A DNA stretch of 23,784 nucleotides from a virus. This document shows, in pieces, positions 1 to 6,145 of the stretch. The translations under genes were made by a program, and so were the position numbers. The stretch's first letter is position 1. Each line of letters starts with the position of its first letter. The stretch spans positions 118 to 23,901 of the IMG/VR virus record IMGVR_UViG_3300000101_000173; one strand, written 5' to 3'. The notes below the pieces were generated by a model. That model was given only the letters and a program-made list of their open reading frames with translations. It was not told where the DNA came from and made no database searches.

Positions 1-261
1 GCACTTAAAAAACTAGATCAAGAAATTCAAGAATTTGATGGGATTACTAAACGTTGGGTAGCCGACGCAAGAAGCGGATCATGGCTTTCTTCTAATGTAC
101 GTCCTTTGACACTCGCATTTTTAACAGTTGCTTTTGTTATTGGTTGGGGTTACCAATTAGAAAATTTAGAAATAGTCAAAAATTTATTACAAATAGTTTT
201 TATGGGCTACTTCGGAAGTCGTGGATTCGAAAAAGTAATGGGAAATAATAAACATAAATAA
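1..261 (+). CDS. GTA-type 3TM holin (5' end missing)
   Basis: The frame is open from base 1 to a TAA ending at 261, giving 86 residues of a protein whose start lies outside the window. The visible part carries a segment resembling SWLSxNVRPLT followed by a hydrophobic helix (about residues 36-50). A second hydrophobic stretch follows near residues 62-73, and the tail is short and basic. This arrangement matches the family 'holin of 3TMs, for gene-transfer release'. Such holins form lesions in the inner membrane at the end of the lytic cycle. The gene sits one base upstream of the phosphoesterase start, so the two are probably co-transcribed. The assignment rests on motif memory and hydrophobicity only. 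A different small membrane protein of the lysis module is the main alternative. Confidence 0.7.
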   Translation, partial: ALKKLDQEIQEFDGITKRWVADARSGSWLSSNVRPLTLAFLTVAFVIGWGYQLENLEIVKNLLQIVFMGYFGSRGFEKVMGNNKHK

Positions 262-262
262 A

Positions 263-1327
263 ATGAGCATTCAAATTAGACCAAGACTACCTGAAAAACT
301 CACACCGTATTTACAACGGATCAAGCAGTTATCAGAAGAAGATTTAAAATTATTATTTGGAGATAATCACGAAGTTTTAAAAAGTGAAGCTGAACGTTTG
401 GGAGTTCCCGTTAAAGATGTCAAACACTATTGGCATAAATCAAAACATATTTCAATGTTTGTTAAAAATGCGGGAAAAAGTTATAGCCAAGTTTTTGATG
501 AGTTAAAAGAAGAATTAAAAGAATATGCTCCTAATTATCCCAAGTTAGAAAGGACTAAATCAAAAAATGGTCATTTGCTTGTTATCGATCCGGCAGACAT
601 TCACATTGGTAAACTTGCAACAGCATTTGAAACAGGAGATGAATATAACATGGATATAGCAGTTCAACGAGTTTACGAGGGCGTTCAAGGAATCATTAAT
701 AAAACAGCATCGTTTGATATTGAACAAATTCTTTTTATTGGTGGAAATGACATTTTGCACACTGATAATGCTAGAAGAACAACCACGTCTGGAACGCCAC
801 AAGATACAGATGGTCAATGGTACGAAAATTATTTGGTTGCAAAACAAGTCATTGTTGAGGTTTTAGAAAAATTAATCACGGTGGCGGACGTTCATTACAT
901 TCATTGTCCATCAAATCATGATTATGTTTCAGGGTTCTTTTTGTCGGATGTAATTAAAACGTGGTTTCATAAAAATGAAAATATAACGTTTGATTGTTCT
1001 ATTGCTCATAGAAAATATTACTCATGGCATAACAATCTTATTGGGGCAACTCATGGCGATGGTGCGAAACAAAACGATCTTCCTTTATTAATGGCAGAAG
1101 AACAACCGCTAGAATGGTCTAAAACAACCCATAGACATATTTATACGCATCACGTACACCATAAGACATCAAAAGACATTGGAAAAGTAAATATTGAATC
1201 ATTACGATCTCCATCTGGATCAGATTCGTGGCATGATCGAAATGGTTATAGATCAATAAAAGCCATTGAGGGGTTTTTGCATGATAAAGAATATGGACAA
1301 ATTGCAAGAATTACCCACGTTTTTTAA
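263..1327 (+). CDS. Calcineurin-like metallophosphoesterase
   Basis: This 354-residue protein has the motif order of a calcineurin-like phosphoesterase: D-x-H at D112/H114, GGND at 160-163, NHD at 218-220, HGD at 264-266 and a His cluster at H296/H297/H299. These are the residues that bind two metal ions in the family. The first 100 residues are basic and helical, with a possible DNA-binding helix-turn-helix around 22-62 (LSEEDLKLLFG...LGVPVKDVKHYW). Members of this architecture are common in phages near lysis or packaging genes. Their substrate is usually unknown, and a nuclease or phosphatase acting on nucleic acid is plausible. The ATG follows the holin stop by one base. A hairpin and T-run after the stop probably end this transcript. 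Confidence 0.8.
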   Translation: MSIQIRPRLPEKLTPYLQRIKQLSEEDLKLLFGDNHEVLKSEAERLGVPVKDVKHYWHKSKHISMFVKNAGKSYSQVFDELKEELKEYAPNYPKLERTKSKNGHLLVIDPADIHIGKLATAFETGDEYNMDIAVQRVYEGVQGIINKTASFDIEQILFIGGNDILHTDNARRTTTSGTPQDTDGQWYENYLVAKQVIVEVLEKLITVADVHYIHCPSNHDYVSGFFLSDVIKTWFHKNENITFDCSIAHRKYYSWHNNLIGATHGDGAKQNDLPLLMAEEQPLEWSKTTHRHIYTHHVHHKTSKDIGKVNIESLRSPSGSDSWHDRNGYRSIKAIEGFLHDKEYGQIARITHVF

Positions 1328-1333
1328 ATACTC

Positions 1334-1360
1334 ACCTTTTAAAAAGGTACAGGGTTTTTT
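1334..1360 (+). terminator. Weak intrinsic terminator after phosphoesterase
   Basis: ACCTTTT (1334-1340) and AAAAGGT (1342-1348) form a short hairpin just after the phosphoesterase stop. A run of six T follows at 1355-1360. The stem is AT-rich and the T-run is six bases away, so termination may be inefficient. It lies where the left-hand late transcript would have to end before the attachment site. Confidence 0.4.
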
Positions 1361-1378
1361 ACTTAACTTTTGCTATTA

Positions 1379-1398
1379 AATCCACATAGCAATCCACA
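1379..1398. repeat. Left 20-bp direct repeat, arm-type site candidate
   Basis: AATCCACATAGCAATCCACA occurs here and again, identically, at 1564-1583. Each copy contains AATCCACA twice with a 12-bp period, roughly one helical turn. That would let two integrase N-terminal domains bind side by side. Confidence 0.75.
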
Positions 1399-1410
1399 TT
1401 TAAAATAAAA

Positions 1411-1447
1411 ATTCCGTAAAGTGTTATAAATAAACGCCTTACGGAAT
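1411..1447 (-). terminator. Hairpin terminator for a tRNA restored by integration
   Basis: ATTCCGTAA (1411-1419) and TTACGGAAT (1439-1447) pair perfectly. After an A-C mismatch, GTGTT (1421-1425) and AACGC (1433-1437) extend the stem with one G-U pair, leaving a 7-nt loop. Read on the minus strand, the stem is followed by TTTTTATTTT (1410 down to 1401), the T-rich tail of an intrinsic terminator. It lies directly downstream of the tRNA-like 3' end on that strand. Confidence 0.6.
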
Positions 1448-1451
1448 ATAG

Positions 1452-1475
1452 TTGCGGAGAGACAGGGATTCGTAC
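1452..1475 (-). other. attP core resembling the 3' end of a tRNA-Ser gene
   Basis: On the minus strand this reads as the end of a tRNA: part of a T-loop (CGAAT), T-stem strand CCCTG, acceptor strand TCTCTCC and a G before CAA. An acceptor strand TCTCTCC followed by discriminator G is typical of bacterial tRNA-Ser, whose 5' end is GGAGAGA. Only about 20 nt match, and the T-loop already departs from GTTCGAAT (GTACGAAT here). It is therefore a fragment used for site recognition and not a tRNA gene. The tRNA identity is inferred. Confidence 0.6.
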
Positions 1476-1525
1476 TAATTGTTAATCATTGTTGTTTATT
1501 GTTAATTGTTACACTATCGCTAGTG

Positions 1526-1542
1526 CAATATAACTATTATTA
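1526..1542 (+). repeat. 17-bp repeat shared with the early promoter region (copy 1)
   Basis: CAATATAACTATTATTA is identical to 3506-3522. It contains a small dyad, AATA-taac-TATT. It lies 43 bp upstream of the integrase ATG. The other copy lies 30 bp upstream of the first early gene. A shared operator for the regulator encoded between them is one explanation. Confidence 0.6.
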
Positions 1543-1563
1543 ACATATATTTACAGTAATTAC

Positions 1564-1583
1564 AATCCACATAGCAATCCACA
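1564..1583. repeat. Right 20-bp direct repeat, arm-type site candidate
   Basis: This is an exact copy of 1379-1398. It ends two bases before the integrase ATG at 1586, so integrase bound here would cover its own translation start region and could dampen its own expression. Confidence 0.75.
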
Positions 1584-1585
1584 CA

Positions 1586-2779
1586 ATGTTTTTTTTATCT
1601 CATCCAAAACGTAATAATGCCCAAATCAGAATACATATATACGTTCCACTTGTAAAATCTCCTTATAAATATAACACTAAAAGAAACATAAATCCAAATG
1701 ATTGGGATTTCAAAAAAGGTAGACCCAAAAGTTTTCGTGGCGAAAATGGAAAACGAAATAGAAATTTAAATATTTTATTAAATGAGTATGTTAGAGCAAT
1801 AGAAAAAATCAAGGATTTATATGGGCAATCACTCACAAAAGAATTATTAAAGACCAAATTAGATGAATATTTCCACGTAGTTGTTAAAATTGAAGATAAT
1901 ACAATTCAATATCATTGGAATAAATACATCAATGAAATTAAGGTTTCAGGGAAAAACGATATTCAATCAATAAAACATTATCATAGAATTTATAATAAAT
2001 TGATTCATTTTCGAGGGAAACAAAAAACAGAATTAAAAGATTTGAACGATGACTTTTTTATTCAATTCATTGTGTTTTTAAGGAATGAATATAATTTAAA
2101 TGATAATACCTTGCATCGGAATTTAAACTATTTCAAAACGTTTTTAAATTGGTGTATCAAAAAAGGATTTGAAGTTCCTAAAGACTTTAAAAACATAAAC
2201 GTTCAACCTTATGAAACGGATGATATTGCGTTAACTGAAGCGGATTTAGATACCCTAGCAGGGCTTGAACTTGATGGTAAATTAGAATTGACACGGGATT
2301 TATTTCTGATCGGTTGTTATAGCGGTCAACGATATTCAGATTATAGCGTTTTTGAAAAAGATGACATTCAAGGAGACATGATAATCAAACGAGCTGAAAA
2401 AACAGAAACAAATTCATTTATTCCATTACATCCCAAGCTGATCAAGATATTGGATAAATACGATTGGGAGATTAAAACAACATCAAGTCAAAAATTCAAT
2501 CAACATATTCAAAGTGTTTGTAAAATGGCGGGTTTTAATGAAATTATAAAAAATACTATATATAAAGGATCACAAAAAGAGGTAATAAAAAAGGAACGTT
2601 GGGAAATGATCGGTTCACATACTGCGCGGCGTACGTTTATAACCATAGCAGCAGAGAAAATGATGCCAGATCATATAATAATGGCAATAACCGGCATTCG
2701 TGATCCTAAAACGTTGAATAAATACAAGAAAGTAAACAAGCAATCAATTAAAGATTCTGCTTTTAATGTTTTTTCTTAA
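1586..2779 (+). CDS. int: Tyrosine recombinase (phage integrase)
   Basis: This 397-residue protein has the three-part layout of Bacteroidota phage integrases: an N-terminal arm-DNA-binding domain (about 1-95), a core-binding helical domain (about 105-205) and a catalytic domain (about 215-397). Visible catalytic residues are R249 (SGQRYSDYS), K271-region beta-hairpin lysines, H345 and R348 (SHTARRTF), and the nucleophile Y380 (LNKYKK). The usual second His/Trp (TGH) is replaced by Ile at 371 (ITGIRDPKT), an uncommon but tolerated change in the family. The enzyme would integrate and excise the phage at the attachment site just upstream. The ATG at 1586 is followed by TTTTTTTT and lies against the right arm-site repeat. 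The 3' end overlaps the convergent regulator gene by 17 bp. Confidence 0.92.
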   Translation: MFFLSHPKRNNAQIRIHIYVPLVKSPYKYNTKRNINPNDWDFKKGRPKSFRGENGKRNRNLNILLNEYVRAIEKIKDLYGQSLTKELLKTKLDEYFHVVVKIEDNTIQYHWNKYINEIKVSGKNDIQSIKHYHRIYNKLIHFRGKQKTELKDLNDDFFIQFIVFLRNEYNLNDNTLHRNLNYFKTFLNWCIKKGFEVPKDFKNINVQPYETDDIALTEADLDTLAGLELDGKLELTRDLFLIGCYSGQRYSDYSVFEKDDIQGDMIIKRAEKTETNSFIPLHPKLIKILDKYDWEIKTTSSQKFNQHIQSVCKMAGFNEIIKNTIYKGSQKEVIKKERWEMIGSHTARRTFITIAAEKMMPDHIIMAITGIRDPKTLNKYKKVNKQSIKDSAFNVFS

Positions 2780-3377
2780 TTGTTTGATGTTTTCCTAATT
2801 CTTCTTTAGGTGGCAATATTGTATTAATAAACGTTTGAACTTGTCCATGATTTTCTTCGCTATCTTTCATGTGATTAGCTAATTGTTCTCTAACACCATT
2901 CCAAGCATGAGTAGTTTTTATAATCGCTAAAACGTCTTGATGTAAGTCAAGCATTTGTTGACGTGCTTTATTATTTGATTCTTCTAATTGATTTAATTTT
3001 TGAAAAAAATGATTAGTCATCGTTGCTTGATTTAAAGCAGCATCTTTCATCTCATTTTTCATTTCAATTATCGCTTTGGTGTTATCCATCAATTGTTCAT
3101 TATTTAAATTATTATTTGAATTTTCTTCACTTTTTGACACTTCATTAGTAATATGCCCATTTAATATATACGGAATATCTAGCGTATTAAAACGCTCTTT
3201 GATTTTCCTTAGCAATTTAGGGCTTGGCTTGTGTCCTTCTTTAAATATTTTGTACAACGTCCTCCTACTTGATTCCATTCCACACTCTTTGGCTATTTCA
3301 GGAATTGATAAGCCCGTTTTGTTTAAAAACTCAATTAATCTTTCGTTTGAGTTCGCATTTTTTCCATTTAAAGACAT
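2763..3377 (-). CDS. XRE-type HTH regulator with coiled coil (lysogeny repressor candidate)
   Basis: The 204-residue product starts with a helix-turn-helix domain (about 11-75; LSIPEIAKECGMESSRRTLYK covers the helices), followed by a polar, Asn-rich linker (80-100). A heptad-rich coiled coil (about 98-156) comes next, then a charged tail ending KKKH. There is no LexA/CI-type S24 peptidase domain, so RecA-triggered self-cleavage is not expected. The coiled coil probably drives oligomerisation. It is the only leftward gene in the window and sits between integrase and the early operon, the usual place of a phage repressor. Its upstream region holds a dyad (3407-3418) that could be its own operator. 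A helper for integration or partition is the alternative. Confidence 0.7.
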   Translation of the reverse strand: MSLNGKNANSNERLIEFLNKTGLSIPEIAKECGMESSRRTLYKIFKEGHKPSPKLLRKIKERFNTLDIPYILNGHITNEVSKSEENSNNNLNNEQLMDNTKAIIEMKNEMKDAALNQATMTNHFFQKLNQLEESNNKARQQMLDLHQDVLAIIKTTHAWNGVREQLANHMKDSEENHGQVQTFINTILPPKEELGKHQTIKKKH

Positions 3378-3406
3378 TTTATTACAAATTAATTATCCAT
3401 TTTAAC

Positions 3407-3418
3407 GACTTGAAAGTC
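3407..3418. promoter_or_regulatory. Dyad operator candidate upstream of the regulator
   Basis: GACTT-GA-AAGTC is an inverted repeat with 5-bp arms, 30 bp upstream of the regulator start. On the minus strand it overlaps a TTGAC word that could serve as an upstream promoter element. Binding there would give autoregulation. The evidence is positional only. Confidence 0.35.
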
Positions 3419-3457
3419 AATCTTTTACGAAATAGTTTAGAATAAAAATGCTCTTTT

Positions 3458-3490
3458 TTGTCACAAAGTGCATTTTATTGTATATATTCG
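3458..3490 (+). promoter_or_regulatory. Candidate early rightward promoter
   Basis: TTG (3458-3460) and TATATTCG (3483-3490) are 22 bp apart. This fits the Bacteroidota consensus TTG-N17-23-TAnnTTTG with one mismatch in the -7 element. A small dyad CAC-AAA-GTG (3462-3470) lies in the spacer. The promoter would drive the operon starting at 3553. Confidence 0.4.
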
Positions 3491-3505
3491 TACTATTAAT
3501 AACAA

Positions 3506-3522
3506 CAATATAACTATTATTA
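3506..3522 (+). repeat. 17-bp repeat shared with the attP/integrase region (copy 2)
   Basis: CAATATAACTATTATTA is identical to 1526-1542. The word ATTCGTACTA also occurs upstream of both copies (3486-3495 and 1468-1477), in the same order and orientation. Here the repeat would be in the initially transcribed leader of the early operon. Confidence 0.6.
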
Positions 3523-3552
3523 CACTAATTAACTAAATATTAACCAATTAAA

Positions 3553-3888
3553 ATGGAAACACTAAAAAAAATAGATGAACGTACATGGGAAAACCCATAC
3601 AAAGTTAAAGATGACGTACAGGAATGGATTATGGATGTAGCCGAAGACATTAGCAATAGTAAGTGCGAGTACGTCTATGACCAAATTTGTGAAATAGTTG
3701 ATTCTAGCGAATACGTGATTTACAATTACCAAGCTAAAAGAGTTACGGAAGTTTACGAAATAGACCCTTTCTCTCAAAGTGAAGTAACGGGCGAAAATTA
3801 CAAATCATTTAACGAAATGGCATACGAAGTTCTTCAAGATATGTTAACTGAATATATATTAAATAATTACCCTAAAATAGATTTTTAA
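3553..3888 (+). CDS. Hypothetical early phage protein
   Basis: The 111-residue acidic protein is the first gene of the rightward operon. I recognise no domain. It is rich in Asp, Glu and Tyr, has no membrane segment and no Cys pairs that suggest metal binding, and is predicted largely helical. The ATG follows the A-rich leader ACCAATTAAA, which recurs before the DnaA-like gene at 5545. One base separates it from the next gene. As the first early gene it may be an anti-repressor or host-takeover factor, but nothing in the sequence shows this. Confidence 0.7.
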   Translation: METLKKIDERTWENPYKVKDDVQEWIMDVAEDISNSKCEYVYDQICEIVDSSEYVIYNYQAKRVTEVYEIDPFSQSEVTGENYKSFNEMAYEVLQDMLTEYILNNYPKIDF

Positions 3889-3889
3889 A

Positions 3890-4174
3890 ATGACAAAACA
3901 ACAAAGAATTAAAGAACTAGAAAAAGAATTTAACCTAACTCCTTTTGATGTTTTAGAAGCAAAATTAGATAAACATATTAAAAATATTAAAAAATTAAAT
4001 ATTCAAATCAACCCAAAAAATACCCTTTATAATTTATCTGAAGCTTCAAAGATTTTAGGCTTTTCACGTCAAACATTAAGAACCATAATTAATAATGGAG
4101 AATTAAGAATTAAAACCATTAACAATAGACCTTATGTACCACATTCAGAAATTGAACGCTTAAATAAATTTTAA
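3890..4174 (+). CDS. Excisionase-like HTH protein
   Basis: The 94-residue product ends in a MerR/excisionase-type winged helix domain (about 46-93). Its pattern is LSEASKILGFSRQTLRTIINNGELRIKTINNRPYVPHSEIERL: a helix-turn-helix followed by a short wing and a final helix. The N-terminal 45 residues are Lys-rich and helical. Proteins of this fold bend DNA at attachment sites (Xis) or control early transcription. Its place in the early operon near integrase and attP favours an excisionase or directionality factor. A replication-linked DNA-binding protein is also possible. Confidence 0.7.
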   Translation: MTKQQRIKELEKEFNLTPFDVLEAKLDKHIKNIKKLNIQINPKNTLYNLSEASKILGFSRQTLRTIINNGELRIKTINNRPYVPHSEIERLNKF

Positions 4175-4175
4175 T

Positions 4176-4334
4176 ATGAATTACGATCCAGAAAACGAAT
4201 TAACAAAAGAAGAATTAAACATTTTAAACGAAGAAGAATTAATGAATTATCTGGCTCAAATGAAGAAATATTTTGCCTATGAAATTTCTCAATTACTAAT
4301 AACAAATAATGAAATAGATCAATCAATTAAATAA
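4176..4334 (+). CDS. Small acidic hypothetical protein, 52 aa
   Basis: An ATG one base after the previous stop opens a 52-codon frame that begins MNYDPENELTKEELN and ends DQSIK. It is strongly acidic and helical. No other frame covers this interval, and codon use resembles the neighbours (GAA, TTA, AAT). The gap to the next gene is 17 bp. Tight packing supports it as a real gene, but no function can be read. Confidence 0.6.
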   Translation: MNYDPENELTKEELNILNEEELMNYLAQMKKYFAYEISQLLITNNEIDQSIK

Positions 4335-4351
4335 TTAAAATTAAACACACA

Positions 4352-4897
4352 ATGAACACAGAACAAAGATTATCAAATTTAAAATCCACAAACATTAAAG
4401 GCAAGCCCTATGTAATGGTAGATCAAAGGCTTTCACATTTAGCACGATATTCAAATTATGATGTGAAAATCAAAAAAGTCAAATACTATAACGATATAAA
4501 AACATGGGTTGTTCAAATCTCTTTAAAAGTTCAATGGAATAGCAACGAATTTTACAACACCTATGAAGGCGTAGCACAAGAAGTAATTGGAGAGGGCATG
4601 ATCAATAAAACATCAGCACTTGAAAATTGTTATACATCGGCATTAGGTAAAGCTTGTGCAAGTGCAGGAGTCGGTTTACAACATGGAACTGCCTCGGGAG
4701 ATGAGGTATTAAAGGCACAAGCAAATAGCGATCGCATAGACGCGGGATTCAATTCAATACTTGAGCGTTTAGATGATTGGAAAAAGAAATATCCGGAATG
4801 GACAACATTTATAAATAAAGCTCAAAAAGAATTTAATTTATCTAATGATCAGGTAGATCAACTTTCAAAATTATGGGCAATTAAAAAAGCATCATAA
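4352..4897 (+). CDS. Putative ssDNA-annealing (ERF/Sak-like) recombination protein
   Basis: The 181-residue protein contains KTSALENCYTSALGKACASA (about 86-105), preceded by a beta-rich stretch with WVVQISLKVQW and YEGVAQEVIG. This TSALENxxTSALGRA-type pattern recurs in phage single-strand annealing proteins of the ERF/Rad52-like superfamily and in related phage replication proteins. The last 50 residues form a helical Lys-rich tail with no acidic SSB-type end. Its place before replication genes, with an OB-fold SSB later in the operon, fits a recombination role. The identification rests on that motif and context, so it is moderate. Confidence 0.5.
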   Translation: MNTEQRLSNLKSTNIKGKPYVMVDQRLSHLARYSNYDVKIKKVKYYNDIKTWVVQISLKVQWNSNEFYNTYEGVAQEVIGEGMINKTSALENCYTSALGKACASAGVGLQHGTASGDEVLKAQANSDRIDAGFNSILERLDDWKKKYPEWTTFINKAQKEFNLSNDQVDQLSKLWAIKKAS

Positions 4898-5484
4898 TGG
4901 GTAGAGTTGTAGAATTATTTAATGATCAAATGCAAAAATGGTCAAGAATGGATGGATTTAACGAACAAGAAATTTTTACACAAGAAGAAGAAATGGAACA
5001 CACTAATAAATTAATGACAATTAGCACAACTAAAATGAAAACAAAGCTTTTCATCGAAAAAATTCAAGAAGAAGTAATAGATGGAATTATCGATCCATTA
5101 ACTGCTTATGTAACACTCCATGACATTAAAACAAAACTTGAAAACGTTACAAAAAACATAAAAGATTTAGCCATTGAAGAATCTTCTAAGTATGGGAAAA
5201 CTTTTGATTATCACGGTTATACTGTAACAAATAAAGATGGTGCTAAAAGATTCGATTATACAAATGTTCCTGAAATAGCAGAACTAGAAAAACAATTAAA
5301 AGAACGCAAAGAATTTTATAAAAAAGCAAAGTTATCAGCAGACGCGGGTGGTTGGTCTGATATTGAAACATTGCCAGATGGCACAACGCGTGAAGTGTTT
5401 CAAGATTCTAATAATGAATTGCTTGTTGCTCCAATTATTAAATATGGATCGGCAAGTATTACAATAACAAACCTAAATAAATAA
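4897..5484 (+). CDS. Hypothetical phage protein with coiled coil
   Basis: The start overlaps the previous stop as TAATG. The 195-residue product has an acidic N-terminus (1-40) and a helical, probably coiled middle (45-100, KTKLENVTKNIKDLAIEESSKYG). A short beta segment with a GYTVT core follows, then a charged helix (about 128-150) and a hydrophobic end (IIKYGSASITI). Similar proteins occur in the replication/recombination region of Bacteroidota phages, and I do not know their activity. Tight coupling to the annealing candidate suggests a joint role. Confidence 0.65.
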   Translation: MGRVVELFNDQMQKWSRMDGFNEQEIFTQEEEMEHTNKLMTISTTKMKTKLFIEKIQEEVIDGIIDPLTAYVTLHDIKTKLENVTKNIKDLAIEESSKYGKTFDYHGYTVTNKDGAKRFDYTNVPEIAELEKQLKERKEFYKKAKLSADAGGWSDIETLPDGTTREVFQDSNNELLVAPIIKYGSASITITNLNK

Positions 5485-5490
5485 TCAAAT

Positions 5491-5528
5491 AAAGGGGGTG
5501 GATCAAGTGGCATTGAATATCCCCCTTT
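5491..5528 (+). ncRNA. GC-rich stem-loop whose loop is complementary to the 9101-9114 leader
   Basis: AAAGGGGG (5491-5498) and CCCCCTTT (5521-5528) form an 8-bp perfect stem in an otherwise AT-rich gap, closing a 22-nt loop. Loop bases 5499-5512 (TGGATCAAGTGGCA) are the exact reverse complement of 9101-9114 in the leader of the next operon. The stem is followed by only TTTAAAA, so it may be a weak terminator or processing site. A regulatory RNA role is inferred; the structure and the match are seen directly. Confidence 0.5.
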
Positions 5529-5544
5529 AAAAACACCAATTAAA

Positions 5545-6066
5545 ATGGCAAAAGCAAAGATAAATAAACGTTTGAAAATCGAAATGGATATTAATTTAAA
5601 ACGTATTCAATTAGAGTTAAATGATATGTTTGGCATAGATATTATGGAAAAAAATAGGGGTATTGATTACGTTACAGCAAGAGAATATTTTGTTAGATAT
5701 GTAAGCGGTAGATTTGAAAGATACTCCACATCTCAAATAGGCGCGTACATGAATAAAGATCACGCGACAATTTTACACGCTAGAAAAAAATTTGAAGATC
5801 ATTCTTTCATAGATGAATCTTATAGAGAAAAAGCTCATCATATTTTTCTAAAACTTGATTTGATAATGAATCAAGAATTAACAATGCAACCGATCAAGGA
5901 TCAGATTATCAATTACGTTCGACAATTAGACGCTTTAGCCGTTAAACAATTATGGGATTTATTATTAGATGATACACCTAATTTGATTGATTTAATGCAG
6001 CAAATTAATTCTGATTATTACGGTGTTTTAAGAACAGAAGAACCCATAAATCAAATTTCAAAATAG
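5545..6066 (+). CDS. DnaA domain IV-like DNA-binding protein
   Basis: Residues 45-90 match the DNA-binding domain IV of DnaA. An open helix region AREYFVRYVSGRFERYSTSQIGAYMNK leads into the signature KDHATILHARKK (71-82), equivalent to the DHTTVLHA-type motif that contacts DnaA boxes. There is no AAA+ ATPase domain, and at 173 residues the protein is far shorter than DnaA. The C-terminal 80 residues are helical and of unknown role. Such DnaA-C-like proteins occur in flavobacterial phage replication modules. It may mark the phage origin or compete with host DnaA. It is followed by the DUF1376-like replication protein. Confidence 0.75.
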   Translation: MAKAKINKRLKIEMDINLKRIQLELNDMFGIDIMEKNRGIDYVTAREYFVRYVSGRFERYSTSQIGAYMNKDHATILHARKKFEDHSFIDESYREKAHHIFLKLDLIMNQELTMQPIKDQIINYVRQLDALAVKQLWDLLLDDTPNLIDLMQQINSDYYGVLRTEEPINQISK

Positions 6067-6123
6067 CGTTCGACCCCGAAATCAAACGCAGTCAACGGGC
6101 GTTGTTTTTAAACCTTTCAACGC
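6066..6123 (+). promoter_or_regulatory. Four alternating complementary segments, attenuator-like
   Basis: GCGTT (6066-6070), AACGC (6085-6089), GCGTT (6099-6103) and AACGC (6119-6123) follow one another. Segments 1:2 and 3:4 can pair, or 2:3 can pair, so the hairpins exclude each other. The 3:4 stem is longest (GGCGTTG 6098-6104 with CAACGCC 6118-6124). The 2:3 hairpin is followed by GTTTTTAAA. The layout resembles an attenuator between two replication genes. It could also be an origin-type repeat. Confidence 0.35.
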
Positions 6124-6145
6124 CTAATGACATAAATTAAAACAA

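Larger units (their letters stand above)
1379..1583. other. Putative phage attachment site (attP)
   Basis: The interval between phosphoesterase and integrase has the architecture of a tyrosine-recombinase attP. A tRNA-like core (1452-1475) sits between two identical 20-bp direct repeats (1379-1398 and 1564-1583), each holding two copies of AATCCACA spaced 12 bp apart. The rest is AT-rich and includes a small hairpin (CACTA-TCGC-TAGTG, 1512-1525) and repeated TTGTTAAT-like words at 1479-1510. The direct repeats fit integrase arm-type sites and the core fits the strand-exchange region. The layout is seen directly, while the function is inferred from known integrase systems. Confidence 0.7.

Noticed and set aside
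1452-1475. A tRNA gene on the minus strand
   Set aside because: Only the last part of a T-arm and the acceptor 3' strand are present. Upstream sequence has no anticodon or D arm, so it is an attachment core and not a gene.
3076-3405. 109-codon plus-strand frame opposite the HTH regulator
   Set aside because: It is a hydrophobic antisense shadow of the regulator gene, overlaps its promoter region, and has no link to the early operon.
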